This document shows, in pieces, positions 6,594 through 13,880 of a stretch of 24,436 nucleotides of DNA (the first letter of the stretch is position 1; each line of letters begins with the position of its first letter). Under the pieces are notes generated by a model. The model saw only the letters and a list, made by a program, of their open reading frames with translations. It was not told the origin of the DNA and did not search any database. The position numbers were made by a program, and so were the translations under genes. This DNA is from an uncultured Gammaproteobacteria bacterium (lineage in GTDB: Bacteria > Pseudomonadota > Gammaproteobacteria > Halothiobacillales > Halothiobacillaceae). The DNA lies in the NCBI GenBank assembly GCA_938004235.1, contig CALKWL010000303.1, positions 1-24,436 of the forward strand, in the 5' to 3' direction.

Positions 6594-7154
6594 TTACGCA
6601 CGGCAGCGGAATTCGCCGGTGCGGGTGTCGATGGAGATTTTCTCGCCGATTTCGATAAAGGCGGCTACCTGGATTTCATGGCCGTTGGCCAGTTTGGCGG
6701 GCTTCATGACTTTGCCGGAGGTGTCGCCGCGTGCGGCGGGTTCGGTGTAGGCGACTTCGCGCACGATGGTGTTGGGCAGCTCAACGGAAATGGCCTTGCC
6801 GTCGTAGAAAGTCACTTCAACCTTGTCGTCCATCCCGTCAACGATGTAGTTGAGGGTGTCGCCGAGGTTGTCTTTTTCGACTTCGTAGGAGTTGAAGTCT
6901 TCGTCCATGAACACGTAGAGCGGGTCGGCGAAGTAGCTGTAGGTGCATTCTTTCTTGTCGAGGACGACTTGTTCGAACTTGTCGTCAGCCTTGTACACGG
7001 TCTCGGTGCTGGTGCCGGAGAGCAGGTTTTTGAGCTTCATCTTGACGATGGCGGAGTTGCGGCCCGATTTGCTGAACTCGGCCTTGAGGACGACCCAGGG
7101 GCTGCCGTCAATCAACATGACGTTGCCGGCGCGGAATTCTTGTGCGGTTTTCAT
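6594..7154 (-). CDS. efp: Elongation factor P, EarP-dependent (Arg32) type
   Basis: Translation factor that binds between the P and E sites of stalled ribosomes and relieves pausing at polyproline stretches. The 186-residue protein has the three beta-barrel domains of EF-P. The domain I tip reads KSGRNSA with Arg32 at the modified position, where EpmA-type EF-Ps carry Lys34. The C-terminal signature GEKISIDTRTGEFRCRA is intact. Arg32 is the residue rhamnosylated by EarP, and earP lies immediately upstream (47-nt gap) on the same strand. Probably co-transcribed with earP and ended by the terminator at 6380-6416. Confidence 0.97.
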   Translation of the reverse strand: MKTAQEFRAGNVMLIDGSPWVVLKAEFSKSGRNSAIVKMKLKNLLSGTSTETVYKADDKFEQVVLDKKECTYSYFADPLYVFMDEDFNSYEVEKDNLGDTLNYIVDGMDDKVEVTFYDGKAISVELPNTIVREVAYTEPAARGDTSGKVMKPAKLANGHEIQVAAFIEIGEKISIDTRTGEFRCRA

Positions 7155-7201
7155 GAGGAAAAATCCAGGTTTTGGGTTGATTAAAGTTTGCGCGCGGCAT
7201 T

Positions 7202-8350
7202 TTAGCCCGTGGGCGCGTGAAATGCGACGTTGAGAAGGTTTTGGCTTAAATCAGGCACTTGGGCAAGCACTGTGCTGCGTGCGTTGTACCATGCGCGATG
7301 TTGGTGCAGATCGTTCAGAAACGTGTAGGCATCGGTTGTATTTTGCAAGATGCCATTCCAATGCTGCATCCATGCGCAAAGCTGCATGAGGTGATCGGCT
7401 GGGCTGTGTTCGGTGTAGACATCAAGAAAAGCCTTGAGTTTGCTGTGATGCGCTTGGTCGTTGGTGGGGTAAATCTGCCAGATAAAGGGTTTTCCGGCCC
7501 AGATGGCACGGGTGAGCGATTCTTCGCCGCGCACGAAGTTGATGTCGCACAGCCAGAGCAGATGGTCGTATTCGGCCTGCGGCAGGAAGGGCAGGATGTG
7601 CAGGGTGAGGTTGCCGTACTGGTAGCAGTCGCCTGCCTCCAGGGCGGGGTTGTGTACGATTTCACGCAGGCTGTTGAGCAGGCGGCTGGCGGGGAGGTAG
7701 ACGGTGACGGCTTGGGGGGCGTGGCTCAGGCTGGTCAGGAGCGCGCCAAGCTGCGGATTTTCGTAGGCGAAGAGCGATATTTTGAAGCTGTTCGCGGCAG
7801 GTTCGGGGACATGCCATTGTGCGCTCCACGCCTGCTGTTGAGTGGGGCTGGCAAGGAAGCTGTCGCGTTGTTTGAGCAGGTTTTTCTCGCGCAACAGGCC
7901 GCCGCTGTGCGGCAAAAGACTGGGGATGATGAAGTGTTTGAGCAGGCCGTGGGCGAGCAGGGAGGTTTGGCCGTGGACATCACTCACCCAATCTTCACAG
8001 CTCATGTATTCGAGATTGATCCAGGCCAGGGGGGGCTTCATCTGCATGGCATGCACATAGCTTGCGGGCAGGGTGCAGCCGAAGGTTTCGATCACCACTT
8101 GCGCCGGGGCGGTGTCGGGAAAATTGACGCTCCAGTGATGAATTTCGATGCCGAGCAGGGTTTGAATGGGGATGTTTTGCGTTGCAGGTACGAGTGTTTT
8201 GAGTGCTTCGAGGTCATCAACCCACAGGCGCACCTGCTGGCCGTGGTCATGGTGCAAAATCTGCGCCAAGCGCCAACAGGTGCCGATGTCGCCGTAGTTG
8301 TCGATCACGGTGCAGAAGATGTCCCAGCAGGTGTTTGTGCGTTTAGGCAT
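7202..8350 (-). CDS. earP: EF-P arginine-32 rhamnosyltransferase EarP
   Basis: Inverting glycosyltransferase (GT-B fold, GT104) that transfers rhamnose from dTDP-rhamnose to Arg32 of EF-P. The 382-residue protein starts MPKRTNTCWDIFCTVIDNYG and carries the two conserved aspartates spaced four apart (Asp17 and Asp21), matching the catalytic pair described for Pseudomonas and Neisseria EarP. Also visible are RLWVDDLEALK, IETFGCTLP, WINLEYMSCEDW, SLFAYENP and the C-terminal nucleotide-sugar motif NFVRGEESLTRAIWAGKPFIWQIYP. It directly precedes its substrate gene efp. The Shine-Dalgarno is weak, but the Met at 8350 fits the family start. dTDP-rhamnose synthesis genes are not in the window. Confidence 0.96.
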   Translation of the reverse strand: MPKRTNTCWDIFCTVIDNYGDIGTCWRLAQILHHDHGQQVRLWVDDLEALKTLVPATQNIPIQTLLGIEIHHWSVNFPDTAPAQVVIETFGCTLPASYVHAMQMKPPLAWINLEYMSCEDWVSDVHGQTSLLAHGLLKHFIIPSLLPHSGGLLREKNLLKQRDSFLASPTQQQAWSAQWHVPEPAANSFKISLFAYENPQLGALLTSLSHAPQAVTVYLPASRLLNSLREIVHNPALEAGDCYQYGNLTLHILPFLPQAEYDHLLWLCDINFVRGEESLTRAIWAGKPFIWQIYPTNDQAHHSKLKAFLDVYTEHSPADHLMQLCAWMQHWNGILQNTTDAYTFLNDLHQHRAWYNARSTVLAQVPDLSQNLLNVAFHAPTG

Positions 8351-8368
8351 GATCAGTCATTCCCGATG

Positions 8369-9310
8369 TCAGGCTCCGAAACTTTCGTTTATCAAACGCA
8401 CAGCAGTCGCCACGCCGTTCTCTCTTGCCAACGCCATGCCGATCCTCCTCGCCGCCTCGTTGATGGCCTTCGAGCCTGTGGCGAGCTTGATATGGCGCGC
8501 GAGCCTGCTGGCGTTCAGCCCTCTTCTGGAAAGCGGTTTTGGAGCAGCTCCGATTCTTGCCAGTTCACGTCCCCAGAATTCCTGCTCTGAAGTATGTGTC
8601 ACCACGACCGAAGGCTTGCCGGCAAGCAGGGCGGTTTGCAAGGTCCCTGCGCCGCCATGATGAACGACGGCCTTGCACCGAGGAAAAATATCGGCGTACG
8701 GAGCCGAGTCGACAAAATGAACCTGCGGGCCGAGTTTGAATCCGGCTTCACGCCAACTTGGCGCCTGAATGATGGCGCGCACGGATGCCTTGGCTGCCGC
8801 GTCAACCAGCAAGGCAATCGTTTCCGCCTGGTCGCCGCCTGACATGACGCTTCCGAAAGTCATGTACATGGGAGGTGGGTCACTGGATACAAATGTCTTG
8901 AGCTCGTCCGATAGGCTTTCCCCGAGGACTGCGTCTTGCGTATTCAGGAAACCACAAACCTGATAACGCTCCGGCCAGTCTCTTATTCGTCCGCATATTT
9001 GCGGACTCACGGCAACCAGGGTCAGTTGCTTCGATGCCCAGACATCCTCCATCAAGTCTCGGGCCGGCAACAATCCATGTTTTTTCCGCAGTTGATCTGC
9101 GTACTTCTTGAGTTTCCTGTTCAGGACCGACTTGACGAGCGACCACATGATTCGGTTGCCCCAGGCACCGAGGTTGGGCATGCCGGACGGGGGGTGCAGC
9201 GCGGAGGGGATCGCGCTGTGCACCAGCGCGACGCTGGCATAAGGTTTTCCGTAACGTTCGGCAGCGGTATTCAGCCTGTAGCACCAGGCCGCTCCGATCG
9301 AACAACGCAT
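8369..9310 (-). pseudogene. GT1/MGT-family glycosyltransferase, N-terminal half missing
   Basis: Homology to UDP-glycosyltransferases of the MGT/CrtX-like type begins only around AAERYGKPYASVALVHSA and continues to the end. It includes the linker PPMYMTFGSVMSGG and the donor-binding HHGGAGTLQTALLAGKPSVVV..SEQEFWG (the family's final DQ is EQ here). The acceptor-binding domain of roughly 110 residues is absent. The frame opens at 9310, but the first ~13 residues are an alternative frame of the methyltransferase upstream, so the junction lies near 9275-9285. A GT-B enzyme needs both halves, so this is most likely non-functional. The native sugar donor and acceptor are unknown. Confidence 0.75.
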
Positions 9311-10337
9311 GCCATTCCGACAGCGTGCGTTCTCGGTCGCGGGTGGCCATGAACATCTGCATGTCGAAGCTTGCCGCAGGCAAGTCGGCGCCTTTCTCCG
9401 GCAGAACCATTTCCAGCAGGGCGATACGGGCGCCGCTGCCGCCGATGGCTTGGCCGAGATTCACCAGGGCGCGGACGCAGGTGTCGTCGTCGAAACCATG
9501 CAGGACGGCGGAGAGCAGGTAGATGTCCCTGTCGCTTGTCGCCGCGGGGATGGATTCGAGCAGGTTGCCGGCCTCGAAACGCAAACGCGTCAGCAGCGAG
9601 GCGTCTTCGCGGCCCTGCCAATAGCGGTCGGCTCCCTCGATGACAATGGCCCTGTCCACTACCAGGGCAGTCAGGCCAGGGTGCTGTTTCAGGATGGCCA
9701 GGGACTTGGCGCCCTTGGAACCGCCAACATCGATGACCCGCCCGAATCGGCTCCAGTCGAAATCGGTGGCGAAACGGTCGCCGACCAGAGCCTCGACGCT
9801 ATCCATGGCCTGGGCGAACAGTGCGTCGAAATCGGGATGGCGATCCATCCATTCGTACATCTCGGCGCCATGCGCCAATTCGAATGGCGCCTTCCCGTTG
9901 CGCACGCCTTCTTCGAGTCTCTCGTACCATGGCCTGCTCATGGTTTCCGAGTTGTGCATAAGAATCATTGCGCGAACACTGCTCGGGTGGTCGGCACGCA
10001 AAGGGTTTGACATTTTATTGTTGCGGAAGCGGCGCGGCGCGGTTTCCTCGAATACGCCCATGGCAGCCAGCATGCGCAACAGGCGCGCGGTGGCGTCGGT
10101 TTGTGCGCCAACCAGGGCGGCAATATCCTCTGCCGCCGTTTCCGTCTCACCCAGGGTCGTGGCGATATCCAGTCGAGCCGCCACATAAAGCGCACGAGAC
10201 TGCCAGTAGGCGGAGCCGATCTGTATCAGCCGGAAGGGCGGCGGGGTCAGTTTGTTTGGAAGATTCTGCAGCCAGGCCGCGAATTTCATGACTTTGGCAA
10301 AGCGCCGAACCGCGCCGGCATTTCGCTGTAATGACAT
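9272..10337 (-). pseudogene. SAM-dependent O-methyltransferase (Methyltransf_2 family), 3' end lost
   Basis: Resembles plant-type and CrtF/acetylserotonin-type O-methyltransferases. An N-terminal dimerisation domain (about 37-110) is followed by the SAM-binding loop VIDVGGSKG (201-209), the VLHGFDDD region (278-285, with the usual catalytic His280) and LLEMVLPE (307-314). Homology stops near residue 354 (LFDRSGLVLQ), about 10-15 residues before a normal end. The frame then runs on for ~130 residues to 8880 as an out-of-frame reading of the glycosyltransferase remnant. The start ATG at 10337 has AAGGGAG 7 nt upstream; an ATG at 10397 in frame has no such support. The catalytic core is complete, so residual activity is not excluded. 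Substrate unknown. Confidence 0.7.
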
Positions 10338-10367
10338 GATGGTGCTCCCTTGTTGTTGCGGGTTTGA

Positions 10368-10430
10368 GGCAAGGCCTGAACCGCTTTCGTTAATCAAAAT
10401 GTGCCTGTTGATTGAAAGCGCCGCCTTGCC
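10368..10430. repeat. 63-bp interrupted inverted repeat upstream of the methyltransferase
   Basis: The outer arms GGCAAGGC (10368-10375) and GCCTTGCC (10423-10430) are perfect complements. The inner arms GCTTTC..AATCAA (10383-10397) and TTGATTGAAAGC (10408-10419) pair with a 3-nt bulge. It sits in the presumed leader or promoter of the methyltransferase, 30 nt before its start. It may be a regulatory hairpin or a remnant of another palindromic element; no T-run follows on the minus strand. Confidence 0.5.
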
Positions 10431-10457
10431 GCCGACACCTTTCTGTCCCTACCAGGA

Positions 10458-10615
10458 GGTTGAAAAACTCATCCATGAGTTTTTCAACCCTACCGAGTCC
10501 GGTACACGCCCGGACTCGGTAGCGCCAAATCAATCATTTGCGTGATTGATTTGCGGGCGGGACATCCATGTCCCGCGTTATCAGCTTACTGAAATAGGTA
10601 TTTCAGCAAGCTGAT
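10458..10615 (-). repeat. Five-hairpin element, copy 1
   Basis: Five near-perfect palindromes in a row. In plus coordinates: H5 10458-10489 (15-bp arms, centre CC), H4 10490-10522 (13-bp arms, 7-nt loop), H3 10527-10552 (10-bp arms AAATCAATCA), H2 10557-10576 (9-bp arms, centre CC) and H1 10580-10615 (17-bp arms, one mismatch). Read on the minus strand it is closely similar to copy 2 at 13881, with identical H2 and identical H4 loop GCGTGTA. It lies downstream of the araC-family gene and upstream of the methyltransferase. Confidence 0.9.
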
Positions 10616-10620
10616 ATGGC

Positions 10621-10654
10621 AAAGGCGGGATCTGACAGTGTGTCGAAACCCGCC
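10621..10654 (-). terminator. Possible terminator after the AraC-family gene
   Basis: On the minus strand GGCGGG (10654-10649) pairs with CCCGCC (10629-10624), with an inner GACA/TGTC pairing, followed only by TTT. The stem is good but the T-run is short. It sits 37 nt after the araC-family stop codon. Confidence 0.4.
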
Positions 10655-10690
10655 CTCGGACGGTGAGTTTTTGCTTCAGCCGCGCACGTT

Positions 10691-11560
10691 TTACTTCAGC
10701 GGCAGATACACATCCGTAACCAGTTCATGTTCTGCCGTGTCGGGGATCAGGTTAAGGTAATGAAAGAAGAGCGGAAAGTCGCGCAGCTCCTCGCCGCTGT
10801 GCGGCAACCAGTCGCGATACAAAGGATAGATGACGGATTCGCCAAGGCGTGAGTGCGAGCCCAAATGCCGTACCCGTGCACAGCGCCCGGCAGGGATGAA
10901 CCTGGTAACCACGCCTTGCGGATTGGCTGGGACGTCGGTCGCCACTTCGCCGCAAATATCGAAACGGAATTTGTCCGGTTCGGTGGTATCCGGATTGTCA
11001 TAGGCAATACCAAAAGATCGACTGCTCTGCTTGGGCGACAGGCCGCTTGCCTTGCGCCACTCGATGAATTGTCCAACCGCGTCGTTGAGCCGCTCGACGG
11101 GGCCGCGGTGCTCCATGGTCGCAATGCGGGTCATGGCGAAATTAACGATGTCTACTTGCATGGTCTGTTTCCTTTCTGGAAGCTTGAGGCGGTAACGTGC
11201 GTGCCAGCTTTCCCAGTCCGGTTGGCGCCTGAACTCGGAGGGCGACTGGTCGAAGATGTTTTTGAAGGCACGCGAAAACGACTCCGGGTTTTCAAAGCCG
11301 GCTTCCAGGGCGATATCGATGATCTTTGCGCGGCGGTCGAAGGCCAGCTTGTAGGAGGCTTGCTTTAATCGCAGCCGTTGGATGTATCGAAAAACGCTGG
11401 AGCCGGTGTATTCGGCAAACTGCCGGTGAAAGTGAAACCTGGAAAAATGCGCAACCTGGCTCAGTTGTTCTACCGTCAGCGGCTCGTCCAGGTGAGACTC
11501 GATGTAGTCGAGCACCTTGTTGAGCCGTGCTGCATATGCTCTTGCCTTTGCGTCACTCAT
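10691..11560 (-). CDS. AraC-family regulator with C-terminal GyrI-like effector domain
   Basis: Transcription factor of 289 residues. The N-terminal part (about 10-115) is a double helix-turn-helix AraC domain: LNKVLDYIESHLDEPLTVEQLSQVAHFSRFHFHRQF, then IDIALEAGFENPESFSRAFKNIFDQSPSEFR. From about residue 133 (MQVDIVNFAMTRIATMEHRGP) to the end it is a GyrI-like (SbmC/Rob C-terminal) domain that in relatives binds small, often toxic, lipophilic molecules. This HTH-first, GyrI-last order is shared with Rob. A strong ribosome binding site (GAGGAA) precedes the ATG at 11560. Target genes are not evident; neighbours are unrelated or on the other strand, and five-hairpin copy 1 lies downstream. Role in multidrug or solvent response is inference. 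Confidence 0.9.
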   Translation of the reverse strand: MSDAKARAYAARLNKVLDYIESHLDEPLTVEQLSQVAHFSRFHFHRQFAEYTGSSVFRYIQRLRLKQASYKLAFDRRAKIIDIALEAGFENPESFSRAFKNIFDQSPSEFRRQPDWESWHARYRLKLPERKQTMQVDIVNFAMTRIATMEHRGPVERLNDAVGQFIEWRKASGLSPKQSSRSFGIAYDNPDTTEPDKFRFDICGEVATDVPANPQGVVTRFIPAGRCARVRHLGSHSRLGESVIYPLYRDWLPHSGEELRDFPLFFHYLNLIPDTAEHELVTDVYLPLK

Positions 11561-11650
11561 TGCCGTGTTCCTCTTCCACGGGGCGAACTATGCCGTACGC
11601 CCCATTCCGAGGCCTGACCGTAATTGCTCAATGCCATCACAGCGCTTCGA

Positions 11651-11664
11651 CACACGGGCGTGTG
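11651..11664. promoter_or_regulatory. Perfect 14-bp palindrome upstream of the AraC-family gene
   Basis: CACACGGGCGTGTG (6-bp arms, GG centre) lies 91 bp before the araC-family start, within the 170-bp spacer to the esterase gene, where that gene's promoter must be. It could be an operator or a small hairpin. No clear -35/-10 pair was recognised nearby. Confidence 0.25.
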
Positions 11665-11732
11665 TTGTTCCTGCAAGCGCGAGTCTGACGGAGGGAGGCC
11701 ACGGTCTATTCGGCGATAACGTCTGTCGCGCC

Positions 11733-12395
11733 TTATCCAGACTGATGCAAGGGGGCTAAATCGAGACGCTGGACGAGCCATGCACCGACGTCGTCGATTT
11801 CTTCCATGCAGATACTGTGCGGCATGGGGTAGGCGGCATGGTGCACGTCGGAGTAGCCGAGTTGGGTTAGCGTGTCGCGGGTGCGTTGTGCAGCGGGTGA
11901 GGCAATGAGCTCGTCTTCAAGTCCATGGGCAATGAAAACCGGGGTTTGGCAGGCCGCGGGACTGGGTATGGGCAATTTGGCGGCAGGCAGCCAGGTGGAT
12001 AGCGCAAGCAGCGCGCCGAGGCGTTCGGGCTGATGCAGGGCGCAGTGCATGGCAACGACGCCGCCCTGGGAAAAACCGCCGATAACGATGTGTTGCCACG
12101 CGACGCCGGCGTGGTGTTCGCTTTCGATGAGTCGGCAAAGCTGCTGGCGGCTGTGTTCGATGCCATCCGTGTCTATGGGGGCGCCGGCATCCAGTCCGTA
12201 AAGATCAAACCAGGCAGGCATACGGTAGCCTCCATTCACCGTGACTGGGCGGATCGGTGCATCGGGGCAGTGAATGCGTACATGCAGCTCGGGATGCGCG
12301 CGCTCAAGCCTGGCGCGCAGGCTGAGTGCGATGGGCTGCATGTCGTTGCCGTCTGCGCCGAGGCCATGGAGTAGGATAAGGCTGAGGGTGGTCAT
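11733..12395 (-). CDS. Carboxylesterase / phospholipase family alpha-beta hydrolase
   Basis: Small cytosolic serine hydrolase of the abhydrolase_2 (carboxylesterase EstB / acyl-protein thioesterase-like) family, hydrolysing short acyl esters in characterised members. The 220-residue protein has the oxyanion stretch LLHGLGADGNDM (8-19), the nucleophile elbow GGFSQGG (106-112, Ser109), the acid HGLEDELI (157-164, Asp161) and the base MPHSI (191-195, His193). No signal peptide is visible. It is divergent from trmO, with starts 27 bp apart. The last 25 or so residues (EEIDDVGAWLVQRL) fit the family. The natural substrate cannot be told from sequence. Confidence 0.92.
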   Translation of the reverse strand: MTTLSLILLHGLGADGNDMQPIALSLRARLERAHPELHVRIHCPDAPIRPVTVNGGYRMPAWFDLYGLDAGAPIDTDGIEHSRQQLCRLIESEHHAGVAWQHIVIGGFSQGGVVAMHCALHQPERLGALLALSTWLPAAKLPIPSPAACQTPVFIAHGLEDELIASPAAQRTRDTLTQLGYSDVHHAAYPMPHSICMEEIDDVGAWLVQRLDLAPLHQSG

Positions 12396-12422
12396 GCGGT
12401 TTCATGCAACAGGAGAGGGTGG

Positions 12423-13145
12423 TTGGGCGACATTGTATTACGCAGCATCGGTGTGGTGCGTACGCCGTTCGTGGAGAAGTTCGGCATTCCGCGCCAGGGC
12501 GGGCTGGTGGATGAGATTCATGCGACGCTGGTGCTGGACGCGCCCTACAACCGTGAGGCGGCCTGGCGCGGCATTGAGGGTTTTAGCCATTTGTGGCTCT
12601 TGACCTGGTTTCATGCCGACAAGGGCGCGGAGGCGGCGTTGACCGTGCGTCCGCCGCGTCTGGGCGGCAATGCGCGCCTGGGGGTGTTTGCCACGCGCGC
12701 GCCGTATCGGCCTAATCCTGTGGGCTTGTCTCTGGTGCGCCTGGTGCAGGTGGAGCGGCTGGACAATGAGACCGTGTGCATCCATGTGGCGGGGGCGGAT
12801 GTGCTGGATGGCACGCCTTTGCTGGATGTGAAGCCGTATTTGCCCTATGTGGAAGCCTTGCCCGAGGCGCGCGGCGGCTTTGCGCCGGAAGACAGCGGAG
12901 CTCGATTGGGCGTGGTGTGGACGGAGCAGGGACGCGCGGCCTGTGCGCAGTGGTCGGGCGTGTACCCCGATTTGGCGGCGCTGGTGGGGGCTTTACTGGC
13001 GCGCGACCCGCGTCCGGCCTATCGCCGTGATGAAGACGACGGGCGGGTGTATGGGATGCGGGTGTACGATCTGGATGTGCGCTGGCGGGTTAGTGAGGGC
13101 GTGGTCGAGGTGCTGGATGTGCTAGCCGCTTTGCGCCCGGAGTAA
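12423..13145 (+). CDS. trmO: tRNA (adenine(37)-N6)-methyltransferase TrmO
   Basis: SAM-dependent enzyme that adds the N6-methyl group to t6A37 of threonine tRNAs that decode ACY, giving m6t6A (TsaA/YaeB family). The 240-residue protein shows IGVVRTPFVEKFGIPRQ (9-25), IEGFSHLWLLTWFH (50-63), RPPRLGGNARLGVFATRAPYRPNPVGLS (the family signature, about 76-103) and GADVLDGTPLLDVKPYLPY (122-141). A C-terminal domain contains DPRPAYRRDEDDGRVYGM. The start is TTG at 12423, supported by AGGAG at 12411-12415; nearby ATGs are out of frame. No operon partner; convergent with the TetR gene. Confidence 0.95.
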   Translation: MGDIVLRSIGVVRTPFVEKFGIPRQGGLVDEIHATLVLDAPYNREAAWRGIEGFSHLWLLTWFHADKGAEAALTVRPPRLGGNARLGVFATRAPYRPNPVGLSLVRLVQVERLDNETVCIHVAGADVLDGTPLLDVKPYLPYVEALPEARGGFAPEDSGARLGVVWTEQGRAACAQWSGVYPDLAALVGALLARDPRPAYRRDEDDGRVYGMRVYDLDVRWRVSEGVVEVLDVLAALRPE

Positions 13146-13147
13146 TG

Positions 13148-13159
13148 AACCGCGCGGTT
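13148..13159. terminator. Small palindrome in the trmO/TetR convergent spacer
   Basis: AACCGCGCGGTT is a perfect 12-bp palindrome just after the trmO stop codon, followed by TTGATT. With a four-base loop the stem is only 4 bp, so any bidirectional terminator function in this 37-bp convergent spacer would be weak. Confidence 0.3.
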
Positions 13160-13182
13160 TGATTCGCCTGGGGCGAGCGGCT

Positions 13183-13806
13183 TTACTTCGTATCAAGCGA
13201 GGGCTGGTTCAGCAGGTCGTAAATCGCCCGACGGAATATCGGGACGAGGGCGTCTTTGCTGATTTGCGGGTTGATGATCGCGCGAAAGTACAGCCCCTCG
13301 AACATGGCGGCCAGCGTGTCGGCCATGGCAGTGAGGGCGGCATCGCTGTCCGTGTGTCCTGCTGCCCGGCGCAGGTTGCGGATGATGTCGGTGACTCGGG
13401 TCAGGCTGCTGCGGTCGGCATCGCGCACCACGGCGGCAATGCGCGGATTGCGCGCGGCTTCGGACATGATCTCGATTTGCAGTCCGGCGGACTTTGCATC
13501 CAGTTTCTTAGCCATGCCATCTTCTGCGCAGGCAAGCAAGGCGAGCTGCATGTCCTCTTCTGCGTGCAGTTCGTCAAACATGGCCATCAGTTGTTCTACA
13601 TCCTGAAGCACGATGGCCTCGATGATGGCCTCCTTGTTTTCAAAGTAGTGGTAGATGTGCCCTGCGCTCATGCCGGAGGTTTCGGAAATTCTGGCGATGC
13701 TGGCGCCGTGAAAGCCAAAGGCGCGAAAACAGTCGCTTGCGGCGGCGAGAATTTGCGCCCGGCGGGTGTCGGAACGGTGCTGTGTGTGTTTGATCTCTGT
13801 GCTCAT
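13183..13806 (-). CDS. TetR/AcrR-family transcriptional repressor
   Basis: The 207-residue protein has an N-terminal TetR DNA-binding domain (about 15-62: RRAQILAAASDCFRAFGFHGASIARISETSGMSAGHIYHYFENKEAIIEAI) and an all-helical ligand-binding C-terminus. It is divergent from a six-gene export operon across a 426-bp spacer, the usual arrangement for a local, ligand-relieved repressor. A palindromic operator candidate overlaps the operon promoter (14121-14154). The ribosome binding site is poor, and Met at 13806 is the first in the frame. The ligand is presumably a pump substrate, which is inference. Confidence 0.93.
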   Translation of the reverse strand: MSTEIKHTQHRSDTRRAQILAAASDCFRAFGFHGASIARISETSGMSAGHIYHYFENKEAIIEAIVLQDVEQLMAMFDELHAEEDMQLALLACAEDGMAKKLDAKSAGLQIEIMSEAARNPRIAAVVRDADRSSLTRVTDIIRNLRRAAGHTDSDAALTAMADTLAAMFEGLYFRAIINPQISKDALVPIFRRAIYDLLNQPSLDTK

Positions 13807-13825
13807 GGCGGTGAATTGTACGCGG

Positions 13826-13880
13826 ATAGGGGGGGGGTTGGACGTGCACTTGTACGCAAGGTCATATCCATGGGGCTTTT
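13826..13880. repeat. Left member of a ~50-bp direct repeat flanking hairpin copy 2
   Basis: GATAGGGGG followed by the stretch starting GGACGTGCAC (13840) and running through ACGCAAG, TCATATCCATGGG and a T-rich end recurs at 14044-14093 with about six mismatches in 41 aligned bases. It includes a nine-G run. The two copies bracket the five-hairpin element. The GGAC..GTCC part can form a weak hairpin whose ACGCAAG loop resembles that of H3. Confidence 0.65.

Noticed and set aside
7259..8590. Long plus-strand frame (443 codons) opposite earP
   Set aside because: earP on the other strand is unmistakable; this frame is an antisense shadow in GC-rich DNA and runs into the glycosyltransferase remnant.
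8880..9270. C-terminal ~130 codons of the 505-codon methyltransferase frame as a real domain
   Set aside because: The residues are the glycosyltransferase remnant read in the wrong frame; composition is atypical and no domain is seen.
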